From Catellatospora vulcania (GTDB lineage: Bacteria; Actinomycetota; Actinomycetes; Mycobacteriales; Micromonosporaceae): a stretch of DNA of 64,000 nt. Positions 17,220-27,093 of the stretch are shown piece after piece. The position numbers were made by a program, and so were the translations under genes. Numbering within the stretch: the stretch's first letter is position 1; each line of letters begins with the position of its first letter. A model generated the notes under the pieces. The model saw only the letters and a program-made list of their open reading frames with translations, did no database searches and was not told the origin of the DNA. The stretch is from contig NZ_WARX01000006.1 of NCBI RefSeq assembly GCF_009720385.1, positions 248,001-312,000 on the forward strand. The letters are read 5' to 3'.

Positions 17220-18893
17220 TCAGCCGGATACCGGCGCCGCGATGGCGGGTTCGGCGGTGCGCTGGGCGAGGTCCATGCGGCCGGTGAGTTCCCAGGGGGC
17301 CCGGAACGGGAAGTACGCCTCCATGAAGTCGCGCACCATCGCGGTCTGCTCGTCCATCTCGCCGTCGGACGAGTTGGTGTCGTTGAGGCAGAACACGTCG
17401 ACGTTGCGCTGCCGCACCAGCCGGGCCAGCATGATCGGGGCGACCAGGCGGCCCAGGTCGATGTACACGTGGCTGATCGAGCCGGGCACCGAGCGCCCGG
17501 TGCTGTGCGCCCAGTAGTGCGCCAGCGACGACGGGATCGACAGGTCGCCGCGGTCGCGGAACTGGTGCGAGGCGGTCGCGTGCGACTCCTCGCGCAGTTC
17601 GTTCTCGATCTCCTCCAGCACCCCGCGCAGCAGCGGGTACGGCACGTGCCGCATCTTCTGGTAGAGCTGGGTGCCGAAGCGCGTCTGGAGCAGCCGCCGG
17701 TTGTTCTTCGCGGCGACGTCGACGGGCGCGTCGGCGGGCGCGGGCGGGTTGACGTCGACCAGCGAGCTGGACGGGAAGAACTTGGCCACCCCGTTGGCGA
17801 AGAAGAACTGGGTCGGCAGCACCGGGCGGCCCAGGATCATGTCGTCGTTGAAGTAGAGGAAGTGCTCCGACAGGCCGGACACCTTGTGCAGCCGCGACTC
17901 GATGGCGTGCGAGTTGAAGGTCGGCAGCACGCCGACGTCGCCGAAGATCTCCTTGTGCGAGACCAGCGTGACGTACGGCGAGGTCGGGTCGAGCCAGGAC
18001 GGCGTCTGGTCGTCGGTCACCAGGTAGATGTGGTTGACCCAGGGCGCGAAGGCGTGCAGCGAGCGCATCGAGTAGAGCAGCTCGTCGCGTGAGGTGAACC
18101 GGGAGGCGTTGGTGGCCAGACCGGCGAACGAGTCGTCCTCGTCCTCCCCCAGCGCCTGTGCCTTGCGGCTGCGCCAGGCGGGGTCGTCGCCGTCGACCCA
18201 GGTGTAGACGACGTCGATGGGGAACTGAACGTCGTTGGGGCCGGGCTCGGCGTAGACGGCGCGGCTGCGGTAGCGGGGTTCGGCGTCGCGCGGGACGAAC
18301 GCGGACAGCCGGGCGGCGGCGACGTACTGCGTGGGGTTGTCGACGCTGACGACGGTGCCGACCTTGTGGTTGCGCGGCCCGACCTGGCGCGGGGCCTGCC
18401 AGCCCTGCTGCTTCACGGTCGACCAGAACTCGATCTCGCAGGCGTACGCGTCCTCGGTCAGCGGCAGGTTCGCCGAGCTCGCGGCGGACCGGTAGACCTG
18501 CACGATCGCGCAGCGCTGCGGGCTGACCCGGCGGCCGGCGGTGTCCAGGGTCCGGATGACCTTGTCCCCGCCGGACCTGCCGCGCAGCAGGCGCAGCACC
18601 TGGGCGCGGTGCTCGACCGCGACGGCGACCGCGCTGCGGCGGGGGTCGGTGTGCGGCACGCAGAAGTAGTCGACACCGTCGGCTTCCAGCAGCCCGACCA
18701 CGGTCTGCAGATTGTCGTGCCACGCATGGGCGGGCGACGACCCGCCGGACGGCGCGGCCGGGCCGGCGGACCGGGTCCGGGACGGTCCACCGACGAGCAG
18801 CTTGGCGATGCGGACCCGCTGGCGCAGCGGGAGCCGGTAGGCGGCGGCGCGCAGTGCCGGTCTCGGCAGGAGGCGTTTGACAATCTGCTTCAC
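17220..18893 (-). CDS. Stealth-family sugar-phosphate transferase
   Basis: 557 residues, GTG start with only a weak ribosome site. The four conserved regions of Stealth proteins appear in order: CR1 PIDVVYTWVDGDDPAW (~225), CR2 RDELLYSMRSLHAFAPWVNH with YLVTDDQTPSWL (~265-310), CR3 with HFLYFNDDMILGRPV (~345), and CR4 near the C-terminus (DVFCLNDTNSSD). The family transfers sugar-1-phosphate to build phosphodiester-linked capsule-like or cell-wall polymers. The ~220-residue N-terminal extension is basic and unlike the core. It is divergent from a GT-C membrane glycosyltransferase, so a role in cell-surface glycan assembly is likely. Confidence 0.9.
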   Translation of the reverse strand: MKQIVKRLLPRPALRAAAYRLPLRQRVRIAKLLVGGPSRTRSAGPAAPSGGSSPAHAWHDNLQTVVGLLEADGVDYFCVPHTDPRRSAVAVAVEHRAQVLRLLRGRSGGDKVIRTLDTAGRRVSPQRCAIVQVYRSAASSANLPLTEDAYACEIEFWSTVKQQGWQAPRQVGPRNHKVGTVVSVDNPTQYVAAARLSAFVPRDAEPRYRSRAVYAEPGPNDVQFPIDVVYTWVDGDDPAWRSRKAQALGEDEDDSFAGLATNASRFTSRDELLYSMRSLHAFAPWVNHIYLVTDDQTPSWLDPTSPYVTLVSHKEIFGDVGVLPTFNSHAIESRLHKVSGLSEHFLYFNDDMILGRPVLPTQFFFANGVAKFFPSSSLVDVNPPAPADAPVDVAAKNNRRLLQTRFGTQLYQKMRHVPYPLLRGVLEEIENELREESHATASHQFRDRGDLSIPSSLAHYWAHSTGRSVPGSISHVYIDLGRLVAPIMLARLVRQRNVDVFCLNDTNSSDGEMDEQTAMVRDFMEAYFPFRAPWELTGRMDLAQRTAEPAIAAPVSG

Positions 18894-18991
18894 AACAACC
18901 CAACATAGGGTATAAGCCGCATAGGACTGTGTATTTGGTTAATAAGGACATTCATGTTGACTGCCGTTTTCAGCCGTCAGGGGGTCAACGC

Positions 18992-20698
18992 TTGACCCGC
19001 CCACAACCGCACGCTCTGGAGCCGGCCCCGCTCGGCTCCCGGCTCGCCCGCAGCCTGCCGATCACGGTTCCGGCGCTGGTGACCCTGTTCGTCGTGCTGG
19101 TCGGACACGACCGGCGCGCGCTCTGGCGCGACGAGTACGCCACCTGGTGGGCCGCCTCGCTCACCACCGACCAGCTGCAACTCCTGCTGTCCAAGGTAGA
19201 TGCGGTGTTCGCGCCGTTCTACCTGTTCACCCGGGCGTGGGTCGCCCTGTTCGGGGACAGCCTGACCAGCCTGCGACTGCCCTCGGCACTGGCCATGGCC
19301 GCGGCCGCGGGCCTGATCGGCGCGCTCGGCCGCAAACTGTTCTCCCCCGGCGCCGGGCTGGTCGCCGGGCTGCTGTTCGCGCTGCTGCCCGCGGTGTCCC
19401 GCTACGGCGAGGAGGCCCGGCCGTACGCGTTCGCGCTGGCGTTCACCGTGGCGGGCGCGCTCGCGCTGCTGCGCGCCCTGGAGCAGCCGGAGCAGTGGCG
19501 GCGCTGGGTGCCGTACGCACTGGTGGTTGCCGCCATCGGCTGGTCGCACCTGGTCGCGCTGACGATGCTCGCCGTGTACGCGGTGGCCGTGGTCGGCGCG
19601 GCAGGGCTGCGCTCGGTCGCGCTGCGAAACTGGCTGGTCGCCACCGCGGTCGGCGGGCTGCCCGTGCTGCCGCTGCTGTGGCTGGGCAAGCGGCAGACCG
19701 GTCAGATCGGCTGGATCGGCGACCGCGGCGAGGAGTCGGTCCGCGAGTTCATCACCAGCATCTTCGGCTCGCTGTGGATCGGCCTCGCGGTGCTGGCGCT
19801 GGCGCTGCTGTCGGTGCGCCTGGCCGAGCCGCGCCGGCGTTTCCTGCTGGCCTGGGCGCTGCTGCCGCCCGCCGCGGTGCTCGCGCTCACCCCCGTGATC
19901 AACATGATGCTCTCCCGGTACCTGCTGTTCACGGTGCCGGCCTGGGTGCTGCTCGCCGCGTGCACGCTGCGCCAGGCGTCGGCCCGGGTGGCCGCGCTGA
20001 CCCCGGCGGCCCGCGCGGCGGCGGCCCGCGTCGCGTCCCCCGTCCCGCCGACCACGGCGGCACGTAGCGCGGCCGCCGCGAACCCGCGCAGCGCGAAGGC
20101 GGTCCTGGGCGGCGCGGGCTCCGACGTCGGCGGATCGGCGCAGCGCGGCGCGGGCGCGACGGGCCGGGTCCGGCCGCGGCGGGCGCTGGCCGGGGACGGG
20201 CCCGCCTGGGCGGTGTCGCTGGGCACGCTCGCGGTGCTGGCCCTGGTCGGCCTGCCGGGGCAGGTCGAGGCGCGCACGCTGCCCGCCGGCAACCAGGCGG
20301 ATCTGCGTACCGCCGCGGAGATCATGCGGCCGCGCCTGCTGCCGGGCGACGCCATCGCCTACGGCGGCGAGTCCTACGGCGGCCCGCGGACCTTCCGTCG
20401 CGGAATGACCTTCGAGCTGCGCGGACTCGACGGGCCGAAGGACGTCTTCGTCGCCGAGCGTGGCCAGGACCGGGGCAGTTTCGAGGCCGTCGAGTGCGCC
20501 GACCCGGCCGAGTGCGCCAAGGGCGTCGCCCGGATCTGGCTGGTGACCTCCGCGCCCGACCGGGACCTGTTCGCGGACATGCCGGTGGCCCGCGCCGAGC
20601 TGCTGCGCGACGAGTTCACCACGGTGTTCGCCCAGCGCACCCAGGGTGTCGCGGTGGCCCTGCTGGTCCGCGAGCAGCCGTCGCCCTCGCAGCCGTAG
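18992..20698 (+). CDS. GT-C type membrane glycosyltransferase (family 39-like)
   Basis: 568 residues from the TTG at 18992 ([11 protein letters not shown]), chosen for the GGGGG run ~8 bases upstream and because base use before it is not coding-like; an in-frame GTG at 18929 would add 21 residues. About 10 membrane helices. The first outer loop carries WRDEY, the acidic motif of polyprenyl-phosphate-dependent GT-C enzymes, and [10 protein letters not shown] is typical of PMT/GT39-like proteins of actinomycetes. A Gly/Ala/Arg-rich linker (~350-420) precedes one more helix and a soluble C-terminal domain of ~150 residues. It probably transfers mannose or another sugar from a polyprenyl phosphate on the outer face. 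Terminator at 20711-20745. Confidence 0.82.
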   Translation: MTRPQPHALEPAPLGSRLARSLPITVPALVTLFVVLVGHDRRALWRDEYATWWAASLTTDQLQLLLSKVDAVFAPFYLFTRAWVALFGDSLTSLRLPSALAMAAAAGLIGALGRKLFSPGAGLVAGLLFALLPAVSRYGEEARPYAFALAFTVAGALALLRALEQPEQWRRWVPYALVVAAIGWSHLVALTMLAVYAVAVVGAAGLRSVALRNWLVATAVGGLPVLPLLWLGKRQTGQIGWIGDRGEESVREFITSIFGSLWIGLAVLALALLSVRLAEPRRRFLLAWALLPPAAVLALTPVINMMLSRYLLFTVPAWVLLAACTLRQASARVAALTPAARAAAARVASPVPPTTAARSAAAANPRSAKAVLGGAGSDVGGSAQRGAGATGRVRPRRALAGDGPAWAVSLGTLAVLALVGLPGQVEARTLPAGNQADLRTAAEIMRPRLLPGDAIAYGGESYGGPRTFRRGMTFELRGLDGPKDVFVAERGQDRGSFEAVECADPAECAKGVARIWLVTSAPDRDLFADMPVARAELLRDEFTTVFAQRTQGVAVALLVREQPSPSQP

Positions 20699-20710
20699 CG
20701 GGGAGCGTCG

Positions 20711-20745
20711 CGCGAATGGCCCACCCGGCGGGTGGGCCATTCGCG
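20711..20745. terminator. Perfect terminator hairpin between GT-C gene and gltX
   Basis: 16-bp perfect arms (20711-20726 and 20730-20745) with a 3-base loop GGC, 12 bases after the glycosyltransferase stop. The gltX promoter must lie in the remaining 66 bases before its start. Confidence 0.88.
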
Positions 20746-20811
20746 TATCCGGGGACACCCCCGGCAAACCTGGTGGCGCAGGCCCCCGGGTCGCGCCGTA
20801 CCCTGGAGGTC

Positions 20812-22239
20812 GTGACGGTACGTGTGCGATTCGCCCCTTCCCCGACCGGTATGTTCCACGTCGGCGGCGCCCGCTCGGCGCTGCAGAACGCGGTCTTCGC
20901 CAAGCAGCAGGGCGGGGTGTTCGTGTTGCGCATCGAGGACACCGACGCCGCGCGCAACCGCCCCGAGTGGACCGAGGGCATCCTCTCCGCCCTGGAGTGG
21001 ATCGGCATCGCCCGCGACACCTACGAGGGCCCGCTGTTCCAGTCGTCCTACCACGCGGAGCACACCAAGGCCGCCCAGCAGCTGTTCGACGCGGGCAAGG
21101 CCTACTACTGCGACTGCACCCGCGACGACGTGCAGGCCCGCACCGACAACAAGTACTCCGGCTACGACGGCTTCTGCCGCGACCGGGGCCTGAGCGCGGG
21201 CGAGGGCCGGGCGCTGCGCTTCCGTACGCCGGACGAGGGCGTCACCAAGGTCGTCGACCTGATCCGCGGCGAGCCGACCTTCGAGAACAAGCTGCTGGAG
21301 GACTTCGTCATCGCCCGCGGCGACGGCTCGCCGGTGTTCCTGCTGGCCAACGTCGTCGACGACATGACCATGGGCATCACCCACGTGATCCGCGCCGAGG
21401 AGCACCTGCCCAACACGCCCAAGCAGCAGCTGCTCTGGGAGGCGCTGGGCAAGACCCCGCCGGTGTGGGCGCACGTGCCGGTCGTGGTGAACGAGAAGCG
21501 GCAGAAGCTGTCCAAGCGCCGCGACAAGGTCGCCCTGGAGATGTACCGCGACGAGGGCTACCTCGCCGCCGCCATGCGCAACTACCTGATGCTGCTCGGC
21601 TGGGCGCCCAGCGGCGACCGGGAGATCGTGCCCTGGTCGGTGATCGAGGACGAGTTCCGCCTGGACGAGGTCAACCCCTCCCCCGCGTTCTTCGACGAGA
21701 AGAAGCTGCGCTCGTTCAACGGCGAGTACATCCGGGCACTGTCGGTGGCGGAGTTCACCGAGATCTGCGCGCCGTGGCTGACCGGGCCGTTCCCGAGCGA
21801 GGAGGAGCGGGCCGAGCGGGGGTACGGCACCACGCCGCCGCCGTGGTCGCCGGACGCCTACGACCCGGCCGTGTTCGCGCAGGTCGCCGAGCTGGTGCAG
21901 ACCCGCATCGCGGTGCTGTCCGAGGTGCCGTCCTACGTGGACTTCCTGTTCCTCGACGAGCCCCTGCTCGACGAGGCGTCCTGGGCCAAGGCGTCCAAGG
22001 ACGCGGGCATCCTGCCCGACGTCATCGCCGCGCTGCGCGACCTGGCCTCGTGGGACGCCGAGTCGCTGAAGAACACGCTGGTCACCGTCGGTGAGGCGCA
22101 CGGGCTGAAGCTGGGCAAGGCGCAGGCCCCGGTCCGCGTCGCGGTCACCGGCCGCTCGGTGGGCCTGCCGCTGTTCGAGTCCCTGGAGGTGCTCGGCCGC
22201 GAGCGCACGCTGCGCCGCCTCGAGGCCGCCGCGGCCTGA
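20812..22239 (+). CDS. gltX: Glutamyl-tRNA synthetase
   Basis: 475 residues from the GTG at 20812, with GGAGG 5 bases upstream; the longer open frame upstream crosses the terminator and is not coding. It charges tRNA-Glu (and in most actinomycetes tRNA-Gln, which is later amidated). The class I signature is [18 protein letters not shown] (HIGH-type HVGG) and the KMSKR-type loop is [10 protein letters not shown] near residue 230. The IEDTD motif follows the nucleotide site. The C-terminal anticodon-binding domain ends in [11 protein letters not shown]. Length and motif order are normal. A hairpin terminator follows at 22253-22286. Confidence 0.98.
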   Translation: MTVRVRFAPSPTGMFHVGGARSALQNAVFAKQQGGVFVLRIEDTDAARNRPEWTEGILSALEWIGIARDTYEGPLFQSSYHAEHTKAAQQLFDAGKAYYCDCTRDDVQARTDNKYSGYDGFCRDRGLSAGEGRALRFRTPDEGVTKVVDLIRGEPTFENKLLEDFVIARGDGSPVFLLANVVDDMTMGITHVIRAEEHLPNTPKQQLLWEALGKTPPVWAHVPVVVNEKRQKLSKRRDKVALEMYRDEGYLAAAMRNYLMLLGWAPSGDREIVPWSVIEDEFRLDEVNPSPAFFDEKKLRSFNGEYIRALSVAEFTEICAPWLTGPFPSEEERAERGYGTTPPPWSPDAYDPAVFAQVAELVQTRIAVLSEVPSYVDFLFLDEPLLDEASWAKASKDAGILPDVIAALRDLASWDAESLKNTLVTVGEAHGLKLGKAQAPVRVAVTGRSVGLPLFESLEVLGRERTLRRLEAAAA

Positions 22240-22252
22240 CCCAGATACGAAG

Positions 22253-22286
22253 ACGCCGCCCCTGCCGTGCTCGGCGGGGGCGGCGT
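22253..22286. terminator. gltX / copC convergent terminator
   Basis: 15-base arms (22253-22267 and 22272-22286) with one mismatch (a wobble pair in the transcript) and a 4-base loop, in the 58-base gap between convergent gltX and the CopC gene. Confidence 0.85.
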
Positions 22287-22297
22287 GCGTTTGCGTA

Positions 22298-22903
22298 TCA
22301 GGCCTGTGCGCGGCGCTTCTTGACGAGGTTGATGACCCCGCCGACCAGCAGGCCGGCCACGGCCGCCCCGCCGACCCAGGGCCACCACGGATCGCCGGTG
22401 TCCGATCCAGCAACCGGGGCGGTGCTCGCCGCGACCGGGCTGGCCGACGGGCTGACCTGCGCCGACTCGGTCAGCGGGGACGGGCTCGGCGCGGCGCTCT
22501 CGGCGATCGCCAGCGTGAACGTGTAGGAGCCCTTCACCAGGTGACCGTCCTTTGACAGCACCTCGTACGCCACGGTGTAGGTCCCGCCCGCGGAGCCGGT
22601 GAACGGCGCGGAGACAGTCTTGCCGCTCACGGTGACCGGGCCTGCCGCCGCGGCCGCGTCCGGGCCGGTGACCGTGAGCTTCGTCCCATCGCTCTTCAGC
22701 GTGGCCAGGAACGACAGCTTGACCGCCGATGGCACCGCCTTCAATGTGGCGTTCTTCGCCGGAGAGGCCGCCACCAGGGCGTTGTGCGCCCAGGCGGGCG
22801 TCGCGCCGAGCAGCAGCGCGCCCAGTCCCACCAGGACGGCGAGCACCGCCGCGCCACGTCGTGCCGCCCGGTGCTCCCCGGTCCGCCGCCGACTGTCCCC
22901 CAC
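22298..22903 (-). CDS. CopC-domain copper-binding protein, membrane anchored
   Basis: 201 residues from the GTG at 22903, preferred because GGAGG lies ~5 bases upstream; a GTG nine codons earlier is possible. A basic N-terminus and signal peptide end at PAWA, so mature residue 1 is the histidine of HNALVAASP. This His is the N-terminal Cu(II) ligand of CopC proteins. SKDGHLVKGSYTF supplies the conserved Asp/His pair near residue 125. A Ser/Pro/Thr linker (~140-165) leads to one C-terminal membrane helix and KKRR. The family binds copper outside the membrane; it often pairs with a CopD importer domain, which is absent here. Divergent from the 23129 gene. Confidence 0.92.
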   Translation of the reverse strand: MGDSRRRTGEHRAARRGAAVLAVLVGLGALLLGATPAWAHNALVAASPAKNATLKAVPSAVKLSFLATLKSDGTKLTVTGPDAAAAAGPVTVSGKTVSAPFTGSAGGTYTVAYEVLSKDGHLVKGSYTFTLAIAESAAPSPSPLTESAQVSPSASPVAASTAPVAGSDTGDPWWPWVGGAAVAGLLVGGVINLVKKRRAQA

Positions 22904-23128
22904 GATCGCCTCCGCCTCGTTATGATCCACCGCAATCCGCAGTTGGTCGACGTTACCGGCCTGTTCGGTTCCCGGCGAATCCCGCGTGTTGCTCCACCGA
23001 ACGGACAGCGCTGCTTCCGTGTCCGAAACGTGACTATGCGAGTAGCAACCCGACAGGTTTCTCGCGGGTCTAGAAGAGGTACCACCAGTCACACTGGCAC
23101 CAGGTGACGCAGCGAAACGGGGCGGGCC

Positions 23129-23791
23129 ATGCAGGGCACCATCGTGAGGGGCACCATAGTGAAGGTCGTGGCTGGACTGTTCGCCGCAGCCCTGCTGCTG
23201 CTCGGCGCGCCCGCGTTCGGCGCGCCGACGCCGTCGCCCAAGCCCAGCCCGTCGCCGACGGTACGCAGCATCACCATCACCGCGGACATGCTGTCCGCGC
23301 CCATCGTGCTGCGCTCCGATCAGCACCAGCGCGCGTTCACCGCGATGGCCGGCGAGGTCGACTGGCTGGCCGGCGGGACCTCCCCGCTCAAGGCCCCGGC
23401 CGCGGACAAGCTCGGCCCGAAGTTCGTCGTGGTCAGTGCCGTCAACGGCGAGGACAAGCAGACCTACGACCTCTACCCGCTGGCCGACGGCGGTCCCCGG
23501 GTCTTCCGCCCGGCCGCGCAGCCCGACAAGCGCAAGGTCACCGCGGCCTGGTTCCTGGGCCGGTTCAGCATGGACGCCTCGCTGCGCGGTGCCGGGGTGC
23601 TGCTGGGCCCGGCCGCGCCGGTCGAGGGCGGCGGCGTGGGCGGCGGGCTGGTGGAGTCGGCGACCGCCGAGCCGGACATCCGTGCCATGGTCGGCGACTG
23701 GCAGCGCTTCGTGGGACTCAACGGCGCGGTCGTCGTGGTCATCGCGCTCGGGGTGTTCGCCATCGCGTACGCGTTCCGCCGCACCATCTGA
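23129..23791 (+). CDS. Secreted, membrane-anchored protein of unknown family
   Basis: 220 residues. It starts at the ATG at 23129 or at a GTG ten codons later that has GAGGGG in front of it; either gives a signal peptide (VVAGLFAAALLLLGAPAFGA). A short Pro/Ser/Lys linker (PTPSPKPSPSPTV) follows, then a ~130-residue extracytoplasmic domain with no cysteines (core ITITADMLSAPIVLRSDQ and KVTAAWFLGRFSMD). One C-terminal helix (VVVVIALGVFAIAYAF) ends in RRTI, leaving almost nothing in the cytoplasm. Family not recognised. It is divergent from copC across a 225-base gap, and the lipoprotein gene follows at 57 bases, so the two may be co-transcribed. Confidence 0.75.
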   Translation: MQGTIVRGTIVKVVAGLFAAALLLLGAPAFGAPTPSPKPSPSPTVRSITITADMLSAPIVLRSDQHQRAFTAMAGEVDWLAGGTSPLKAPAADKLGPKFVVVSAVNGEDKQTYDLYPLADGGPRVFRPAAQPDKRKVTAAWFLGRFSMDASLRGAGVLLGPAAPVEGGGVGGGLVESATAEPDIRAMVGDWQRFVGLNGAVVVVIALGVFAIAYAFRRTI

Positions 23792-23848
23792 CGTCAGTGC
23801 CCGGTGCCCCGGCTTCCCGCTGGGGCACAGGTGCCACATACTGGCCCG

Positions 23849-24664
23849 ATGCGACCTGCCCGCAAACCCCTGCGCACCCTCGCCGTACTGGCCCTGGCGG
23901 CCTTCAGCCTCACCGGCTGCATGAAGCTCGACATGAACATGACCGTCAACAGTGACGACACCCTGGACGGCACGGTCATCATGGCGCTGGACAAGTCGGT
24001 GCTGCAGCTGAGCGGCAAGAGCGCCGAGGAGGCGTTCGCGTCGGCCGGCGAGAGCCTGACGGATCTGCCGAAGGGCACCCGCACCGAGGTCTACGACGAC
24101 GGCAAGTACTACGGCAAGAAGATCATCTACGACGACCTGCCGCTGACCGAGTTCAACACCGGTGAGAAGGGCGCCCCTTCGATCACCCACGCGAACGGGA
24201 AGTACCTGTTCACGGCCGATCTCGACACGGGCGCGAACGGTCTCGGGCCGCAGGCCGAGATGGTCAAGCCGTTCCTGAGCAGCCTGCAGATCACCTTCGC
24301 GGTCACCTTCCCGGGCAAGGTCGTCGAGCACGACGACAAGGCGGTCGTGGACGGCGACACCGTGCGCTGGAACGTGGCGCTGGGCGGCAAGAACGAGCTG
24401 CGTGCCGTGGCCGAGGAGGGCAGCGCCTTCCCGTGGCTGGTCGTCGCGGTGGTCGGCGGCATCCTTGGCCTCGCCGTGATCGTCGGCATCGTGTTCCTGG
24501 CGGTCTGGCTCACCCGCCGCAAGACGCCCGCCGCCGCCCCGGCCGACCCGTACGCGACCTCGTTCGACCCGCCGACCGTGGGCGGGCCCGCCGGCACCCA
24601 CCCCGCGACGCAGTCTTACCCCACATCGCAGCACAGCGGGGCGGACGGACACCCGCAGCCGTGA
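23849..24664 (+). CDS. LppM-like lipoprotein
   Basis: 271 residues from the ATG at 23849. The lipobox SLTGC places the lipidated cysteine at residue 24. The outer domain (~25-195, MKLDMNMTVNSDDTLDGTVI and KGTRTEVYDDGKYYGKKI) matches the LppM / DUF3153 family of actinobacterial lipoproteins; M. tuberculosis LppM is linked to phagosome manipulation and surface lipid content. A transmembrane helix (~198-222, WLVVAVVGGILGLAVIVGI) and a Pro/Thr/Ser-rich cytoplasmic tail follow. Having both a lipid anchor and a helix is normal for the family. It lies 57 bases after another membrane-anchored gene. Biochemical role unknown. Confidence 0.85.
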   Translation: MRPARKPLRTLAVLALAAFSLTGCMKLDMNMTVNSDDTLDGTVIMALDKSVLQLSGKSAEEAFASAGESLTDLPKGTRTEVYDDGKYYGKKIIYDDLPLTEFNTGEKGAPSITHANGKYLFTADLDTGANGLGPQAEMVKPFLSSLQITFAVTFPGKVVEHDDKAVVDGDTVRWNVALGGKNELRAVAEEGSAFPWLVVAVVGGILGLAVIVGIVFLAVWLTRRKTPAAAPADPYATSFDPPTVGGPAGTHPATQSYPTSQHSGADGHPQP

Positions 24665-24818
24665 CACCACGCGCCGGCATCGCCGCCCCCGGAGCCGGGT
24701 CGCCCGCGCCGGGGACGGCGCGCCACGCGAGCGCTCCCGCGGCCGGTCCGGGCCGGTCACGGGGGCGTGCCGCGTGAGCCGGGGTGCCGGAGCCCGCAGG
24801 CTCCCTAATATGGGGCAC

Positions 24819-26018
24819 ATGACCGACGGCGAACCGCTGGCCGCGACGCTGCGGCAGATCGAGCGGTCCGCCGGTGCCCTGGCCACCGCCAGCGTGTCGC
24901 GCATGGACGAGTCCCTGCCGTGGTTCCGCGAGCTGCCGGCCGACCAGCGGTCGTGGGTCATGCTGGTGGCCCAGGCCGGTGTCCAGTCGCTGGTGCAGTG
25001 GCTGCGCACGGGGGCCGGCACGCGCGGCGGGCCGCAGGCCGTCTCCGACGAGGTGTTCGACGTGGCGCCGCGGGCGCTGGCGCGCAGCATCAACCTGCAG
25101 CAGACGGTCGCCCTCATCAAGGTCACCATCGACGTCGTCGAGGAGCAGGTGCCGCACCTGGCCGCCCCCGGTGAGGAGCAGCAGCTGCGCGAGGCGGTGC
25201 TGCGCTACTCCCGCGAGGTCGCGTTCGCCGCCGCCCGGGTGTACGCCCGCGCGGCCGAGTCGCGCGGCGCGTGGGACGCCCGGCTGCAGGCCCTGCTGGT
25301 CGACGCGCTGCTGCGGGGCGACTCGGCGGACGTGCTGGCCAGCCGCGCGGCCGCGCTCGGCTGGACCGACGCGCCGCCGGTCGCGGTGGTGGTGGGCCGC
25401 TCCCCCGGCGGCGAGGCCGCGATCGTGCTGCACGGCGTGCACCGGGCCGCCCGGCGCGCCGACGTCGAGGTGCTCGGCGGCGTGCACGGCGACCGGCTGG
25501 TCGTGGTGATGGGCGGGGCGGCCGACCCGGTGTCGGTGGCCGAGCGGCTGCTGCCCGCGTTCGGCGATGGCCCGGTGGTGGTCGGCCCGGCGGTGCCGTC
25601 GCTGGAGGCGGCCACCGAGTCGGCCCGTTCGGCGATGGCCGGCTACCGCGCCGCCCCCGCCTGGCCCGGCGCGCCCCGGCCGGTGGCCGCCGACGACCTG
25701 CTGCCCGAACGGGCCCTGGCCGGCGACGGGGAGGCCCGTCGCATCCTGCGCCACTCGGCGTACGGGGCGCTCGCGCGGACCAGCGGGGAGCTGCTGGAGA
25801 CGCTGGACGCGTTCCTCATCCACGGTGGCGCCCTGGAGGCGACAGCGCGGGCGCTGTTCGTTCACCCGAACACGGTGCGTTACCGGCTGCGTCGAGTGGC
25901 CGAGGTCACAGGCTTCGGGCCGCTGACTCCGCGTGACGCGTTCACTCTCAAGATCGCGCTGGCGTTGGGCCGCCTTGAGCCCGGTACGCAGGGCGAACAG
26001 CTCACCAAGCCGACATGA
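24819..26018 (+). CDS. fasR: FasR-like PucR/CdaR-type activator of fatty-acid synthesis
   Basis: 399 residues from the ATG at 24819 (an ATG three codons earlier is possible). The N-terminal ~150 residues are helical. The middle holds a GGDEF-related CdaR region (PPVAVVVGRSPGG, VLGGVHGDRLVVVMGG). The C-terminus carries the PucR helix-turn-helix: LLETLDAFLIHGGALEATAR, then FVHPNTVRYRLRRVAEVTG. Such a gene directly before fabD is the arrangement of Streptomyces FasR, which activates fabD-fabH-acpP-fabF. I use the symbol on the basis of both domain order and position. The 118-base gap to fabD contains a 17-bp inverted repeat that is the obvious candidate target. Confidence 0.87.
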   Translation: MTDGEPLAATLRQIERSAGALATASVSRMDESLPWFRELPADQRSWVMLVAQAGVQSLVQWLRTGAGTRGGPQAVSDEVFDVAPRALARSINLQQTVALIKVTIDVVEEQVPHLAAPGEEQQLREAVLRYSREVAFAAARVYARAAESRGAWDARLQALLVDALLRGDSADVLASRAAALGWTDAPPVAVVVGRSPGGEAAIVLHGVHRAARRADVEVLGGVHGDRLVVVMGGAADPVSVAERLLPAFGDGPVVVGPAVPSLEAATESARSAMAGYRAAPAWPGAPRPVAADDLLPERALAGDGEARRILRHSAYGALARTSGELLETLDAFLIHGGALEATARALFVHPNTVRYRLRRVAEVTGFGPLTPRDAFTLKIALALGRLEPGTQGEQLTKPT

Positions 26019-26051
26019 ACAGGACATAATTCCGCCACTGTCCGCCGATCT

Positions 26052-26068
26052 TTGTGGGGTACCCACAA
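26052..26068. promoter_or_regulatory. Inverted repeat upstream of fabD, candidate FasR site
   Basis: TTGTGGG-GTA-CCCACAA, perfect 7-bp arms with a 3-base centre, 69 bases before the fabD start. It is the only strong symmetry in the fasR-fabD gap. Assigning it to FasR is inference from position. Confidence 0.55.
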
Positions 26069-26136
26069 CTTCGGTAGGAGGATTTAGTCATCCCCGGCAA
26101 CGGCGCGCCGGAGGTTGATCCCTCAGGGTTGAATAC

Positions 26137-27093
26137 GTGCTCGCCGTACTCTCCCCGGGCCAGGGTGCCCAGAAACCAGGATTCCTCACGCCGTGGCTCG
26201 ACCTCGACGGCGCCGCTGACCGTCTGCGCTGGTGGTCCAACCTCGCCGGAGTCGACCTGGTGCACCTGGGCACCGCGGCGGACGCCGAGGAGATCAAGGA
26301 CACCGCGAAGACCCAGCCCCTGCTGATCGCCGCCGCCCTGCTGGCCGCCGACCAGCTGCCGATGGCGGGCGTGTCGGTCGTGGCCGGGCACAGCGTCGGC
26401 GAGCTCGGCGCGGCGGCGCTGGCCGGGATGCTCACTCCCGACGCGGCGATCACGCTGGCCGGGGTACGCGGTCGCGAGATGGCCGCCGCCTGCGCCCTGG
26501 AGCCCACCGGCATGGCCGCCGTGCTCGGCGGCGACGAGGCCGAGCTGCTGGCCGCCCTGGAGGCGCACGGCCTCTACGCCGCCAACCGCAACGGCGCGGG
26601 TCAGATCGTCATCGCGGGCGCGCTCGACGCGCTGGACAAGTTCGCCGCCGCCCCGCCGGCCCGCACCCGGGTCATCAAACTGGCGGTCGCGGGCGCGTTC
26701 CACACCCCGTTCATGGCTCCGGCCGAGGCCGCGCTGGCCTCCGTCGCGAGTACCGTCGAAACTGCCGACGCCCAGCGCCCGCAGCTGTCGAACGCCGACG
26801 GCGCGGCCGTGACCGACGGACAGGAGATGCTGGGCCGGCTGGTCCGCCAGGTCACCGCACCGGTGCGGTGGGACCTGTGCATGCGTAGCCTGGCCGAGCG
26901 CGGCGTCACCGCCGTGATCGAGCTGCCGCCCGCGGGCACCCTCGCCGGGCTGGTCAAGCGCGAGCTGAAGCCCGGCACGCCGGAGATCGTCACGTTGAAC
27001 ACGCCCGACGATCTGGCCGCCGCGAAGGACCTCATCGCCCGGCACAGCTCCGCCGAGCCCACCCCGCAAGCCGCCATCGGAGAGCAATCATGA
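26137..27093 (+). CDS. fabD: Malonyl-CoA:ACP transacylase
   Basis: 318 residues, GTG start with AGGG 9 bases upstream. It moves malonyl groups from CoA to the acyl carrier protein, the first dedicated step of FAS-II. The active-site serine is in GHSVGELGA (~residue 90), and the catalytic histidine lies in GAFHTPFM (~190). LSPGQGAQ at the N-terminus is typical of the family. Length is normal. The stop overlaps the fabH start (ATGA), showing translational coupling. Confidence 0.97.
   Translation: MLAVLSPGQGAQKPGFLTPWLDLDGAADRLRWWSNLAGVDLVHLGTAADAEEIKDTAKTQPLLIAAALLAADQLPMAGVSVVAGHSVGELGAAALAGMLTPDAAITLAGVRGREMAAACALEPTGMAAVLGGDEAELLAALEAHGLYAANRNGAGQIVIAGALDALDKFAAAPPARTRVIKLAVAGAFHTPFMAPAEAALASVASTVETADAQRPQLSNADGAAVTDGQEMLGRLVRQVTAPVRWDLCMRSLAERGVTAVIELPPAGTLAGLVKRELKPGTPEIVTLNTPDDLAAAKDLIARHSSAEPTPQAAIGEQS

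Noticed and set aside
22904-25129. Very long frame joined upstream of the CopC gene on the minus strand
   Set aside because: It runs antisense through two plus-strand genes; the signal peptide and ribosome site place the CopC start at 22903.
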